Assembly (NCBI GenBank): GCA_016710745.1
Contig: JADJVB010000010.1
Location: 248,001 to 312,000 of the forward strand
Direction of reading: 5' to 3'
Source: Chitinophagaceae bacterium
Lineage (GTDB): Bacteria > Bacteroidota > Bacteroidia > Chitinophagales > Chitinophagaceae
Length of the DNA: 64,000 bases
Shown: positions 27,975 through 37,766 of the stretch, in pieces
Position numbering within the stretch: the stretch's first letter is position 1
Layout of the letters: every line of letters begins with the position of its first letter
Made by a program: the position numbers and the translations under genes
The notes under the pieces: model-generated
Seen by the model: only the letters and a program-made list of their open reading frames with translations
Databases searched by the model: none
Told to the model about the DNA's origin: nothing

Positions 27975-28109
27975 ATGAAAAATCGCAACACTTCACTGAG
28001 CTTCCTGTTTTCCTTTGGTCTTAAATTGATAGCCAGGGGGTTAAAAAATTTATTTGAATCCGGTAATAACAAAGATTTCAAACGATTAAAAGATTTTATA
28101 TCTTCTTAA
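27975..28109 (+). CDS. Small ORF behind a consensus promoter (44 aa)
   Basis: The frame MKNRNTSLSFLFSFGLKLIARG ends KDFKRLKDFISS: a basic, amphipathic peptide with a hydrophobic stretch, similar in composition to membrane-active or toxin-like peptides. A near-perfect promoter (27926-27956) places its start in a very short leader, which is the main support for it being real. It is convergent with the SNF2 helicase gene, whose 3' end is 35 bp away. No antitoxin gene is visible, and an antisense RNA could not be seen by eye. Confidence 0.45.
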   Translation: MKNRNTSLSFLFSFGLKLIARGLKNLFESGNNKDFKRLKDFISS

Positions 28110-28144
28110 TTTGATAGATTAGCAGCCTGCATGCAATCTGCCCG

Positions 28145-31100
28145 TTAGCTAAACAAATACTCCACATCAGCTTTCGTTAAGGCTTTTACAAAGCTGGCGT
28201 CATCGGCAATTAACTCACTTGCCAACTTTCGCTTTCGCTCCTGCAATTGAAGAATTTTATCTTCGATAGTATCCACACAGATCATCCGGTAGGCAAAAAT
28301 ATTTTTTGTTTGGCCAATACGATGGGTACGATCAATGGCTTGTTGCTCAACAGCCGGGTTCCACCAGGGATCTACAATATACACATAGTCGGCAGCGGTT
28401 AAATTTAAACCCACGCCACCCGCCTTCAGGGAAATTAAAAACACCCTGCATTCGTCATTATTCTGAAAATTATTAATGGCTTTTTCCCGGTCGGGTGCCG
28501 ATGTACTTCCATCAAAATATTCAAAGGGTATATTGTCTTTTATAAGTTTCTTTTTTATTAAGCCCAGCATACCTAAAAATTGTGAAAAGATCAATGCCTT
28601 ATGATCACCTATATTCTCTTCGATCTCCCTGGCCAGTTCATCCAATTTTATGGAATGATTGGGAAATTTTTCTTCTTCATTTAAGATAGCCGGGCTGTCG
28701 CAGATCTGGCGAAGCTTCATTAAACCCTGTAAAATGGTCAATTGCGACCTGCCGATTCCCTGCTGATCAATGGTGCCTATAATTTTTTCACGATAGCTGT
28801 TTCGGTAGGCTTCATACACTTTCCGCTGTTCCTTTTCCATCTCACAAAATAAAATGGTTTCCGTTTTCTCGGGAAGATCTTTTGCCACCTGCTCTTTGGT
28901 ACGCCGCAAAATAAACGGGAATAATAATTTGCGCAGATGTTCTTTTTGCTCCTGCTCACCAAATTTGTCGATAGGCGTTGCAAATTCATTTCTAAAAAAT
29001 TCCATATTCCCCAACAGGCCGGGGTTTAAAAAATTCATCTGCGCAAAAATATCAAAGGTATTGTTCTGCAACGGTGTACCACTCATGCAGATCCTGTTTT
29101 TTGCCTTTAGCAGGCTGGCGGCACGGGTAACCTTGGAAGCCGGATTTTTAATGGCCTGACTTTCATCCAGGATAACATAATCAAAATCTATTTTTAATAA
29201 CAGTTGGATATCACTTCGTAAGGTGCCGTACGTGGTAATGATGATATTGTGTTTCTTCAGCTCTTCCATATCGCGGCTTCGTACACCGCCATGGTGAATA
29301 TGAAAATCCAGTTTGGGTGCAAATTTCTGTACTTCATTTCGCCAGTTGTAAATAAGGGTAGTAGGACAAACAACCATAGCGACCAACCCCTTGTTAACCT
29401 GCTTATAGTGGTGCAGCATACTTAAGGCCTGAACGGTTTTTCCTAAACCCATATCATCAGCCAGGATACCACCCCAACCTACATCCCGTAAATAATTTAA
29501 CCATTGAAACCCCGACGTTTGGTAAGGCCTTAATATGGATTGCAAATGCACCGGAGCGGGCGTTTCCGGAATATTTTTAAACGCTTTCAAACGTTCGTAT
29601 TTTTCGTCCAGCTCGAAACTCAATTCTTTCTCATCCCGATTTTCATACAGTTCATCAATCACACTCATGTGGTATTTCGATAACCGCAGCTGATCGGTTC
29701 TGCCATCTCCCACTTTAAACAGCAGGGAATACCTTTTCAGCCACTCATCCGGCAAAATGCCCAGGGTGCCGTCATTCAACTGTACAAACGACTGCTTGTT
29801 AAGCAGGGCAGTTTTAATTTCATCTATCCCTACTCGCTGTTGCCCGAATTCAATTTCAACTTTAGCATCAAACCAATCCAGGCCACTACTCACGTGGATA
29901 TGGGTATTGGGCCGGGCGGTATTGAACCTGAAATTCCGGAGCGCTTCAAAACCAAAAACCGGGATTTTCATTTCGTTCATGGCATCAACAAACAAAAAGA
30001 ACCAGTTGTTACGCAGTACATCGGCGCCTTTAAGAACGAGGTTGTATTTGCTTTCATTTGGCCGTACAAACATGGAGTGCAGGTTTTCCAGCTTCTTTAA
30101 AAAAGCTTCTTCTGCTTCGAGGTTTCGCTCAATGATCAATATTTTATCTCCATCGGGTATCATGATATTTTCCCTGTCGCCCGGTTTGGTTTCAAATCCC
30201 TTATAGGTAAATACCGGTTGAAATACCAGGTAGTCGCCTTTTTCCTGTAACAGTAGTTTTATTTCGGGTTCGCCGCTCTTGATCTCCCTGATCAACGATT
30301 TATCAAATTCAACCTGGTATTCTTTTGTAAGCGGTATGATAACCGTTTTCATCTTTTCGGCCCAGTTATCTTTACTGAGTTGAATGTTGCCTTCTTTCAA
30401 AAATTTCTCGGCCTGTAACACATCTTCGGCTTTTTGCCACAGGTATAAAACCTCTTCGTGCAGATAGATCAGGCTGCTGTTACATTCATTTTCGGTAAAG
30501 GGAATATGCTGACCCATTAATTTTATGGTACAGGCAATTTCAAAATGATCGCTGTTGGCCAGCACCTTAAATATCGGAGATATAAAATTATTGCTACACT
30601 CAATTTCCTTCAGGTTAGCTGTAGTAAAGGGTTTTGCGGGCGGCAGCATAAATATGAAACTATTTTCATGCTGTTCTTCAAATATCTTCCTGAGTTTTGG
30701 CTGCAGATACTCGGCTATCAGTGCCTTGGTATCTTCCGGCAGATCATCGCCATCAGCATGAATAATATTTTCCCAAATACCACTGAACGGCGAATTACGA
30801 TCGAGGTATTTATTTACCTCACTATTTTGTAATTTTCGTACCTGTTGCAGCAATTGTTTGTCTTCTTCACTAAATAATTCTGTGTCAACAAATTTGGTCA
30901 GGTCAAGTCTTTCAACATGTCCAACATAGCTCAACTGCGCTTCATCAGTTTCTCCCTGAACCGCATCTACCTCAAAACCCGGATATGTTTTCAGGTTAAA
31001 ATTAAAAACAATACCTAATTTCTTTACCGGTTGTTCTGCTATAATGGGCGCTTCGGCCGGTAACTGGGGAACAACAAAAGCCTCAACAGGCCTGGCATTT

Positions 31101-31906
31101 ACAGTGGTACCGGCCGCTACTCTTTTAATAGAAGGATCGAGTACTTTTAAAAAGGGCTTTCCTTCTTTGTAGGCAAATTCAAATTTACCGGTGAGGTCAT
31201 CATCCAGGCTATATCCATAGATCTGTAACAGTTTATTTTTTTCCTTATCCCAGTTACGAATACTGTCGAAATAATTAGTTCCGAAAGCATCCAGTAATTG
31301 CAAAAACAATAAGGTTTTATGTTCGCATAGCGGATGCTCGGTTTCATTGCACTTGCAGGAGGTGTCAAAATTTCTTTCGTCATTTTTTTGAATAACCAAA
31401 GGAAATACTTCTCCTTCAACAGTAAGTTCCGCTTCCACCCGTTCATCTGCTGCTTTTAATATATTTGCTTTGGTGCTTCGTAAAATGCTTTCCGCTTCGG
31501 CATAAATGCCCGGCGAAGAAAGCAGTTTGATCATCTTTAACTCAATATGTTTCATCTTGGCCACCGTGTGCCGTTGATTGTATTGAATATTGGTATTACC
31601 CAGCATATTCTTATCCACCATATCCTGCAAACGAATCAGGGCTGCAGCTTCGTGCCGGCAAATATCGCCTACGTTGTAGGGACAGGAGCAGCGAACCGAC
31701 ATGCTTTTAGCATCGGTATACTTCTGAATATATACTTTGTAAAATGTGGCGTAGCTGTCATCTTTTACCCTGAACACGATACCACCCATTAACTGATCAT
31801 GCTCAACGAGTTCTACAAAACCCATTGCATGAATTTTTTTTCCGCGTCGGATCACTTCGTCAGAGCCGGTATTGTAAACATATTTAATAAGGTGCGGTAA
31901 CGCCAT
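28145..31906 (-). CDS. SWI2/SNF2-family ATPase with SWIM zinc finger
   Basis: A 1253-residue protein. The SWIM finger CSCPYNVGDICRH is at about residues 73-85, and a second Cys/His cluster CKCNETEHPLCEH is near residues 180-192. A long middle domain follows. The SNF2 ATPase has Walker A DDMGLGKT near residue 812, DESQ as motif II, SGTPLQNN as motif III, and a helicase C domain with GGVGLNLTAADYV and DRTHRIGQT. These bacterial proteins are thought to translocate on DNA and remodel bound proteins. No restriction, methylase or other defence gene is adjacent, so a general DNA-metabolism role is more likely. It is intact over 3.7 kb, in contrast to many genes to the left. The start at ATG 31906 follows a short repeat. 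Confidence 0.93.
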   Translation of the reverse strand: MALPHLIKYVYNTGSDEVIRRGKKIHAMGFVELVEHDQLMGGIVFRVKDDSYATFYKVYIQKYTDAKSMSVRCSCPYNVGDICRHEAAALIRLQDMVDKNMLGNTNIQYNQRHTVAKMKHIELKMIKLLSSPGIYAEAESILRSTKANILKAADERVEAELTVEGEVFPLVIQKNDERNFDTSCKCNETEHPLCEHKTLLFLQLLDAFGTNYFDSIRNWDKEKNKLLQIYGYSLDDDLTGKFEFAYKEGKPFLKVLDPSIKRVAAGTTVNARPVEAFVVPQLPAEAPIIAEQPVKKLGIVFNFNLKTYPGFEVDAVQGETDEAQLSYVGHVERLDLTKFVDTELFSEEDKQLLQQVRKLQNSEVNKYLDRNSPFSGIWENIIHADGDDLPEDTKALIAEYLQPKLRKIFEEQHENSFIFMLPPAKPFTTANLKEIECSNNFISPIFKVLANSDHFEIACTIKLMGQHIPFTENECNSSLIYLHEEVLYLWQKAEDVLQAEKFLKEGNIQLSKDNWAEKMKTVIIPLTKEYQVEFDKSLIREIKSGEPEIKLLLQEKGDYLVFQPVFTYKGFETKPGDRENIMIPDGDKILIIERNLEAEEAFLKKLENLHSMFVRPNESKYNLVLKGADVLRNNWFFLFVDAMNEMKIPVFGFEALRNFRFNTARPNTHIHVSSGLDWFDAKVEIEFGQQRVGIDEIKTALLNKQSFVQLNDGTLGILPDEWLKRYSLLFKVGDGRTDQLRLSKYHMSVIDELYENRDEKELSFELDEKYERLKAFKNIPETPAPVHLQSILRPYQTSGFQWLNYLRDVGWGGILADDMGLGKTVQALSMLHHYKQVNKGLVAMVVCPTTLIYNWRNEVQKFAPKLDFHIHHGGVRSRDMEELKKHNIIITTYGTLRSDIQLLLKIDFDYVILDESQAIKNPASKVTRAASLLKAKNRICMSGTPLQNNTFDIFAQMNFLNPGLLGNMEFFRNEFATPIDKFGEQEQKEHLRKLLFPFILRRTKEQVAKDLPEKTETILFCEMEKEQRKVYEAYRNSYREKIIGTIDQQGIGRSQLTILQGLMKLRQICDSPAILNEEEKFPNHSIKLDELAREIEENIGDHKALIFSQFLGMLGLIKKKLIKDNIPFEYFDGSTSAPDREKAINNFQNNDECRVFLISLKAGGVGLNLTAADYVYIVDPWWNPAVEQQAIDRTHRIGQTKNIFAYRMICVDTIEDKILQLQERKRKLASELIADDASFVKALTKADVEYLFS

Positions 31907-31908
31907 GC

Positions 31909-31940
31909 TGGATTTTGGATTGCCGATTTTGGATTCGGGA
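31909..31940. repeat. Short direct repeat of the GATTTTGGATT type
   Basis: Two near-identical units, GGATTTTGGATTGCC and GATTTTGGATTCGGG, lie just upstream of the SNF2 start. Such GATTTTGGATT runs recur between genes in Bacteroidota genomes. 31941-32088 holds nothing else I can name. Confidence 0.5.
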
Positions 31941-32112
31941 ATGACTTGTATTTCATCGTATCAACATACAGTTCATTCCGGAAAAGGCAATTTGCAAAAG
32001 TAACGAAAAATAAGCTAGCCTTGAAATGTTATATATGTTTTGATAAGAAATTTGTGTTACAGGATAATCAGCCAAATGCTTATTTTTATTGTGTATGCTC
32101 AACCCGAACATT

Positions 32113-32550
32113 ATGACAACTTTAGACCATGTGAAATGGCAAATAAAAAATTTAACTGCAAACAGGCCTGCTGTGAACCCTACGCTACTTTTTCAATACT
32201 GCCCTGCCTTTAATCATGTACATCAATTTATTGTAGAGAACGAAATAATCAGTGGTTATTGTATTGGAAGCCTTACCAGGGCGGGTAAACAGGTAAAAGC
32301 GGGTAAGTGGCTCGCCGTTTGCACCAACAGGCAATTTATTTTATTGCATAAAGGCCTGCCTGGCGTTTTAACCCATTTTGAGATTCCGTTAGAAAAGATC
32401 ACATCTGTTACTCCCACATATAGCTGGCTAAACAATAAAATAAAAATACCCGAGCCTGGTTTTGAATGGGAGCTATACCAGGTAAATAAAACAGATCTTA
32501 AATTTTTTGAAGAGGCTCTTAATATCTGCCTGCTAAATTCCCGTAAATAA
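32113..32550 (+). CDS. Small protein with a bacterial PH-like core
   Basis: About 145 residues from ATG 32113 (MTTLDHVKWQIKNLTAN); upstream in-frame ATGs at 32089 and 32095 are possible. The second half (KWLAVCTNRQFILLHKGLPG, then FEIPLEKITSVTPTYSWLNNKIKI) has the strand pattern of YokE-like PH domains. The first half is helical (FNHVHQFIVENEIISGYCIGSL). This resembles short-PH proteins that may sense membranes or partners. The 3' end overlaps the end of the convergent unknown gene at 32533 by 18 bp. Assignment is by pattern only. Confidence 0.6.
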   Translation: MTTLDHVKWQIKNLTANRPAVNPTLLFQYCPAFNHVHQFIVENEIISGYCIGSLTRAGKQVKAGKWLAVCTNRQFILLHKGLPGVLTHFEIPLEKITSVTPTYSWLNNKIKIPEPGFEWELYQVNKTDLKFFEEALNICLLNSRK

Positions 32551-33804
32551 ATTTTTATTGCTCCATACAGCAGCGTTGCTGTCTGGTTTGGCAGGCATGC
32601 CGTATCGTTTAGCAAATTCGCCCTCGCCAAAATAGTCATCAAAAAAAGAAGCAAATCGTTTTGTTGGCAGGTTTATGTTGGGGTTGAACTTCCGGTTCTC
32701 TTTGTGCATTTTTTCTGCTATGAAAATTAAATGTGTATCCGGTTGTTGACTAGGTTGGCATACAGGCTCAACCTGAAAGAATAAAAATTCAAGATACTCC
32801 TGCGACCAATGCATCCAATGATACTCCACATCCCAATTAAAAGAAGGATGCCCAAACAATTGCTGTATTGACATTCCAAAATATCTTTGATTGATCTGTT
32901 GCCATACCCTGAGTTGACCAGGCACACAGTCCTGTGATTCTGTAACTGCTTCTTTGGGGTCTTTTGCCGCAGCCCAGGGTTCTATATGAGGTGCAAAAGA
33001 ACAGTATGCTGTTATCCATTCATCCAGTAGAAAAACAGATCTTTCCCAGCCTTGTTTAATCTTATTCCACTTTCTGATATCGGGCTCGTAGGTCCAGTCA
33101 ATTTTTTCACAGCCAAGCTGAAACTGCAGGCTATCGGCAATTTTGTGCACCGATGTGTCCGTTAGCCCATCGTGTAAAGACAGCTTCTCCATTTCCTTCT
33201 TAACATAAAAAGGATTGGCCGAAGTGGCTTTGGCTGCGTCGATACTATACTGCAAGCCCTGCCTGGTAATCACGGATCCTTCAAGTGCTTTATCCAAGCC
33301 CTGCTCATTCAATTGTGTTAAAAACTGCGGATAAGAAATACCCGACTCTCCTAAATTAATTACAGCTTCAATGGCGTTACTTATAAGCTGATCTTTAAAA
33401 AGCATATCAGCATCCGTTGCATGATCACCCATTATTTGCTTTACTTCCGCTTTGTGCGTTCTGATATTTTTTACCGCTTCACGGTAAGCCTGTAATGTGT
33501 TTTGAAGCAATTGACAGTCGGCAGTTTCATCATACCCTCCCGTATCGTTAGCAGATGCCTGCTCTGCCGCAGATGATAATAATTTCGAGTAGTGATCGCT
33601 GAATTTTATGAACAAGCCTTCCTGCACCAGCATGCCGGAGTAAGCAGCTGTATCATCCATTTCTGCGCCAAGCTGTTCCATTCTTGCCAAGGCAGCGTCC
33701 AGGGCATTAAAATCATCCCCTGATAAATTTTTATCCCTGCATTCCTGTAACATATTTCGGAATGTACCCAGCATGGCATCTGTTATGAATGTATCAACGG
33801 GCAT
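32533..33804 (-). CDS. Uncharacterised soluble protein (423 aa)
   Basis: No signal peptide or membrane segment. The N-terminal 180 residues are helical and acidic (FNALDAALARMEQLGAEMDD, LQNTLQAYREAVKNIRTHKAEV). The C-terminal half is Trp/Tyr-rich (WNKIKQGWERSVFLLDEWITAYCSF, FNWDVEYHWMHWSQEYLEF). I recognise no family. Its start overlaps the stop of the preceding gene (TAATG at 33802-33806), showing coupled translation, so the two products probably work together. This pair precedes a lipoprotein and an exported protein on the same strand. Confidence 0.7.
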   Translation of the reverse strand: MPVDTFITDAMLGTFRNMLQECRDKNLSGDDFNALDAALARMEQLGAEMDDTAAYSGMLVQEGLFIKFSDHYSKLLSSAAEQASANDTGGYDETADCQLLQNTLQAYREAVKNIRTHKAEVKQIMGDHATDADMLFKDQLISNAIEAVINLGESGISYPQFLTQLNEQGLDKALEGSVITRQGLQYSIDAAKATSANPFYVKKEMEKLSLHDGLTDTSVHKIADSLQFQLGCEKIDWTYEPDIRKWNKIKQGWERSVFLLDEWITAYCSFAPHIEPWAAAKDPKEAVTESQDCVPGQLRVWQQINQRYFGMSIQQLFGHPSFNWDVEYHWMHWSQEYLEFLFFQVEPVCQPSQQPDTHLIFIAEKMHKENRKFNPNINLPTKRFASFFDDYFGEGEFAKRYGMPAKPDSNAAVWSNKNLFTGI

Positions 33805-34454
33805 TATCTATTGAGTATTTGTTGGGTCGATCTTTTTTGCTCAAGTATTACTTCATCGGGATAAGGCAGAAGGCGGCGGTGTCGCTCTTCATTAATTTTT
33901 TCAAAATCAAATTGCCAGCCTGGTTTCCATTTGTTCATCTCATTTTCAATATCAGAATACCCATTTTTTAACTTTGTTTTTTGCTCACGGGCATACGCCG
34001 AAAAACGCTCTCTGTAGGTATCGGGCACTTTTGCCTGTTCCCATATTTCAATGTTTTCCAGATAACCCGTATCATCAAAAGGAGAAATGGTATCGGTGGC
34101 GATTGCTATGTTCACTGCGTTCTGCTCCTCATTTACCATACTGATAAGATCTGTTGAATTATTAAGCTGCTTTGCTTTTTCTATGATCCTGCGACAACTT
34201 TCCGCTTTTATTACTTCATTAATTTCATTGTAATGCCCAAGCCGTATTTGCTGCTGATCGGTTACTAATGCAATGGCAATCTGTTCATTTGCATTACCCA
34301 TTTTACTTTTAAATTCCTCCAGGGTTTTGCAGGAATTAATGATATCGAAAAGTGCTTTTTCTGCAGCAAAGGTATTGGTGTAATCAGTATTGCCTTCGTA
34401 CCTTTTCATGCGTACAAAATAGTATTGCTTATATGTTTCCAGGTAATCAATCAT
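33804..34454 (-). CDS. Uncharacterised soluble protein (216 aa)
   Basis: A helical, charged protein with tyrosine-rich ends (DYLETYKQYYFVRMKRYEG; DIENEMNKWKPGWQFDFEKINEERHRRL) and a conserved-looking middle (AVNIAIATDTISPFDDTGYLENIEIWEQAK). There is no signal peptide and no motif I know. It is translationally coupled to the 423-residue protein that follows through a TAATG overlap. The gap to the lipoprotein gene (34455-34542) holds only AT-rich sequence. Confidence 0.7.
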   Translation of the reverse strand: MIDYLETYKQYYFVRMKRYEGNTDYTNTFAAEKALFDIINSCKTLEEFKSKMGNANEQIAIALVTDQQQIRLGHYNEINEVIKAESCRRIIEKAKQLNNSTDLISMVNEEQNAVNIAIATDTISPFDDTGYLENIEIWEQAKVPDTYRERFSAYAREQKTKLKNGYSDIENEMNKWKPGWQFDFEKINEERHRRLLPYPDEVILEQKRSTQQILNR

Positions 34455-34542
34455 ACAATTAATTTAATTAAACAGGCAACAGGCTATGCTGTAAAAAACA
34501 AAAGCAATGAACGGCCGGCCACCTGTTTAATTTGTGAGGAGA

Positions 34543-35151
34543 TTAGTAGGCGGATTTTGTCAGCGCCATCGCAAAACTTCCTTTTATAAATGAAGTACCA
34601 TCCGATACATCAATGGTACCACACACTTTATCATCAGCCAGGTAGGTGATGGTTGCTTTGCCTTTGGCATTTACAAAGCCCTTGCTGCCGTCTTTATTTT
34701 CAATGCCACCGCTTACGGCATAACCAGCACCAAATCCGCCGCTGCCGCCAATTTCATAATCGCCAGGGTGTAGTTTTTCACCCGATTTGCCGCTTATTGT
34801 AATCATTGCCCTTACGTTATCACCTACAGGAGCCTGCAGGTAACTTCCTTCCTTATCGTAGTTGGCAACCTGGATAATGATAGCAGGATATTTAGTTTCG
34901 CCACTGGCCATATTCCATAAAACCGCTTCGCTGTATTTCATGGTAAAACCTTCGCTTTTAATTTTATCGGTACCGAAACTTATTGCCGTTGTGCCACAAT
35001 CAGCAGCATTACCTGCAGCGTCTTGTTTTTTATCTGCTTCCGTTGTGGCAGCAGTTTCTGTTTTATCTTTTTTATAGGCATTGTTTCCGCAGGCAATAAA
35101 TGCCGTTAGCGAAATAGTTAATAATAAAGCGGAAAAGAAATTACGTTTCAT
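34543..35151 (-). CDS. Putative lipoprotein, function unknown
   Basis: A 202-residue protein. The N-terminus is a lipoprotein signal with lipobox TAFIACG (Cys21). A Lys/Ala/Thr/Asp linker follows, then a beta-rich domain (AISFGTDKIKSEGFTMKYSEAVLW, Gly-rich GGSGGFGAGYAVSGG, KGKATITYLADDKVCGTIDV). It has one free Cys pair, in DCGTT and KVCGT, that could form a disulfide. It would sit in the outer membrane or periplasm. The upstream gene is the Gln/Ser-rich exported protein, the downstream one the coupled pair. No function can be given. Confidence 0.72.
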   Translation of the reverse strand: MKRNFFSALLLTISLTAFIACGNNAYKKDKTETAATTEADKKQDAAGNAADCGTTAISFGTDKIKSEGFTMKYSEAVLWNMASGETKYPAIIIQVANYDKEGSYLQAPVGDNVRAMITISGKSGEKLHPGDYEIGGSGGFGAGYAVSGGIENKDGSKGFVNAKGKATITYLADDKVCGTIDVSDGTSFIKGSFAMALTKSAY

Positions 35152-35187
35152 GTTAATAAATTTAGATTGTTAATGATTTTTATTTTT

Positions 35188-36974
35188 TTACCAGGTATTT
35201 CCTTTGGTAATATTTTCTTTAGGTATTTCATATCCAAACTCCAGGCGTTTGGGATTTACTTTTTGCCCGATGCTGGATGGAACCGTAACTACATAATAAT
35301 CCATATCGCTGGCAATAGCTGTTACACGCCATAACTTATCACCGGCTTTTTTTACAAAACTGTAGCCAATTACTTCATGTTTGCCGTCGGTACGTTCTAC
35401 CAGTATCCAGCCGCTGCCCACAAAGCTTTCCACCTGGCTTTCGTTGGGCCAGGGGCGCATCACTTTACCGGTTTGCGTTACAGAAAGTTTTACAAGTTTT
35501 CCATGCCTGTTCAGGTCTTCCCAATTCATCACCATATTCCTGTCGTCGCCGGCGCCGTACTGTGTATTAAATGTAACCGTTGCCAGTTTTTTAGCCCACA
35601 TCTGGTCATGATAGCCCTGCAGCTCTTTCTTTGATTCTTCTGTAATCCTAATAGTGAACACCGATTTAGGGCCAATGGTTCCATTCAACTCACCCAACAA
35701 CAATTCGTATGTATACGTACCGACCGGACGTGATAAAAAGAACTCGGTTAAATGCAGTGAGGACATGTAGTTGAGGTGCGATTCATAATTTGTTTTGCTC
35801 AAATCGGGGAACATTTCAAAATCTACATAAAACGCGCTTTTCATTTTATTGTAAATGGGCTCGTTGCAATAAATGGGAACTACCACCGGTTCGGATTGAT
35901 CGTCAACAGTTATGTCTTTTAATTGCAGGTAAGGAAGTTTTGGCCTGCCACCTGTTGACATGGTACTTTTTGCACCAAGTGTAATTAACGGATCAACTGC
36001 ATAAGCCATCAGGTATGTTGGCTTGCCGGGGATAATCTCCTGTATCTCCTGTTCTTTGCTTTCTTTACCAGGCGTTTGTTTTTGGTTGAAGATGCTTATT
36101 TTTTCCAAATGATTTTCGTGATAATTGCCGGCAAGGCTTGGTCTTAAAGCCGCCAATATTCCATCATATTGTGTTTGTGCTTCGGCCTTTTTTCTTATTA
36201 TATCCCGGTTTTGTGGTTGAAATTTGGAAATGGCATCGCACAACAAAATAGCTGTGTTAGCATAACGAAATGCAAAGCCTAAACCGGTATTTCCACCCGA
36301 CTCAAAGCGCTTTGATTCGTTTAGATATCTTTGAATGCATTGTGCAAACTCAGCGTAATACTTTGTTTTAACAGTAGCCCGCCAGTTGTAATACTTTGTT
36401 ACAGATTTGTTTACACCACTGCCAAGCCGGCTGCCCAAGAAATCGCGGTTAGGACCACCATACTCCATACCCTCGGGCATTTCGGCTTTATTGCCGTAAA
36501 ACATGAATGGCTCTTTCATGCGCTTTTTGTCGGTTTCAATTTTTTTATCCAAACCATCCAGAAAGAAAAGGAAGCTTTCTACTTTACGACTGTCAACGGC
36601 CAGCGAACTTAACAGGTACTCATCGTAGAGGCCTTCACGCCATACCATGGCTTCGGCTTCCTGCGTTGCTGACTGGTAATACGTCCACCAGGCAGTTTCT
36701 TCGTCTTTGGTTAACGCGCCCCCTGGCTTTTAGTGCCAGATGAGACATTTCCTGATGAAGCGACAGAACCGCCGCTTCCGCTGGTTTGCGACTGGCTGCC
36801 TGAAGCACCATTGCTTTGGGTTTGGGTATTCTTATTGTTACCATCGCTGGTTTTTTCGGCAACTTTCTTAAGTTTATTTAAATTGATTTGGGCATAGCCT
36901 GTACTTACTCCCAACGTGATTACACAAACAAGCACTGCTTGTTTAATTGCAAAAGATCTAATTTTTTTGTTCAT
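35188..36974 (-). CDS. Exported protein with Ser/Gly/Gln-rich linker, function unknown (frameshifted)
   Basis: About 595 residues from ATG 36974 (MNKKIRSFAIKQAVLVC). It has a signal peptide ending STGYAQ, a low-complexity linker of Ser, Gly, Gln and Asn (residues about 45-85), then a large helical domain (WWTYYQSATQEAEAMVWREGLYDEYLL, YYNWRATVKTKYYAEFAQCIQ) and a C-terminal beta domain (SKTNYESHLNYMSSLHLTEFFLSRPVGTYTYELLL, LVERTDGKHEVIGYSFVKKAG). The frame breaks at the G5 run near 36720; one more G joins SQG to GALTKDEETAWW. This is one of only three frameshifts in the right half of the window. Confidence 0.72.
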
Positions 36975-37099
36975 TGCTTTTTGTTTTTGTGAGTACAAAT
37001 ATATACAAAGTACCCGACGGATACAATCCGCAATAATGCTTAAAGTGCAGTAGGTAAATTTACTGATGGCTCAATGTGAGAACAGGTTTGAGGTAGATT

Positions 37100-37753
37100 T
37101 CAGGATGCTATCCAGTTTTTACGGATAGCATATTTTACCAGTTCGATGGTATTTTTCAGCCCGAGTTTTTGCAGAATATTGTTTTTATGGCTTTCGACCG
37201 TTCGGCTGCTGATGAATAGCTTTTCGCCAATTTCACGGGTAGTAATTCCATCGCAGAGCCATTGCACAATTTCCATTTCGCGGTCGCTTAATGGTTTGTC
37301 CGGGTCCTGTATATGCTGTACCGATTGCCTTACATACTGGTCAATGATAACCTGCGAAATATTTTCTCCAAAATAAGTTTGCCCCATGTACACCGAGTGC
37401 ACGGCGGCAACAAATTCATCTTTTCGGCTATCTTTTGAAAGAAAACCGGTAGCGCCGGCTTTGATGGCGCTAAGCACGTAATGGTCTTCGGTATTGCCGG
37501 AGAGCATGAGAATTTTTAAAGAGGGGAAATCTTTTTTTACAAGGGCGGCAATCTCAATACCCGTCATATTGCCACCAAGTTTTATATCGGTGATGAGGAT
37601 GTCTGGTAGTTCTTTTTCGAGTTGCTTAAGTAAGGAAGGCATGTCATTTGCATCGCCAATCAATTTTATTTGTGCATTGCCAATAAGCATGGCACGAATA
37701 CCATCAATTACAATATTGTGATCGTCCAGTACAACTAATTTGATGGGCTCCAT
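37100..37753 (-). CDS. NarL/LuxR-family response regulator
   Basis: A 217-residue protein from ATG 37753 (MEPIKLVVLDDHNIVIDGIRAML). The receiver domain has the acidic pair Asp10/Asp11 and phospho-acceptor Asp56 in DILITDIKLGG, with the conserved Lys in GFLSKDSRKDE. The C-terminal LuxR HTH is LSDREMEIVQWLCDGITTREIGEKLFISSRTVESHKNNILQKL. It lies 13 bp after the histidine-kinase gene, so the two form one system. The longer upstream frame is rejected because it overlaps the kinase end. The target is unknown; the exported-protein block immediately downstream is a candidate. Confidence 0.93.
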   Translation of the reverse strand: MEPIKLVVLDDHNIVIDGIRAMLIGNAQIKLIGDANDMPSLLKQLEKELPDILITDIKLGGNMTGIEIAALVKKDFPSLKILMLSGNTEDHYVLSAIKAGATGFLSKDSRKDEFVAAVHSVYMGQTYFGENISQVIIDQYVRQSVQHIQDPDKPLSDREMEIVQWLCDGITTREIGEKLFISSRTVESHKNNILQKLGLKNTIELVKYAIRKNWIAS

Positions 37754-37766
37754 GGTTGTAAAATAA

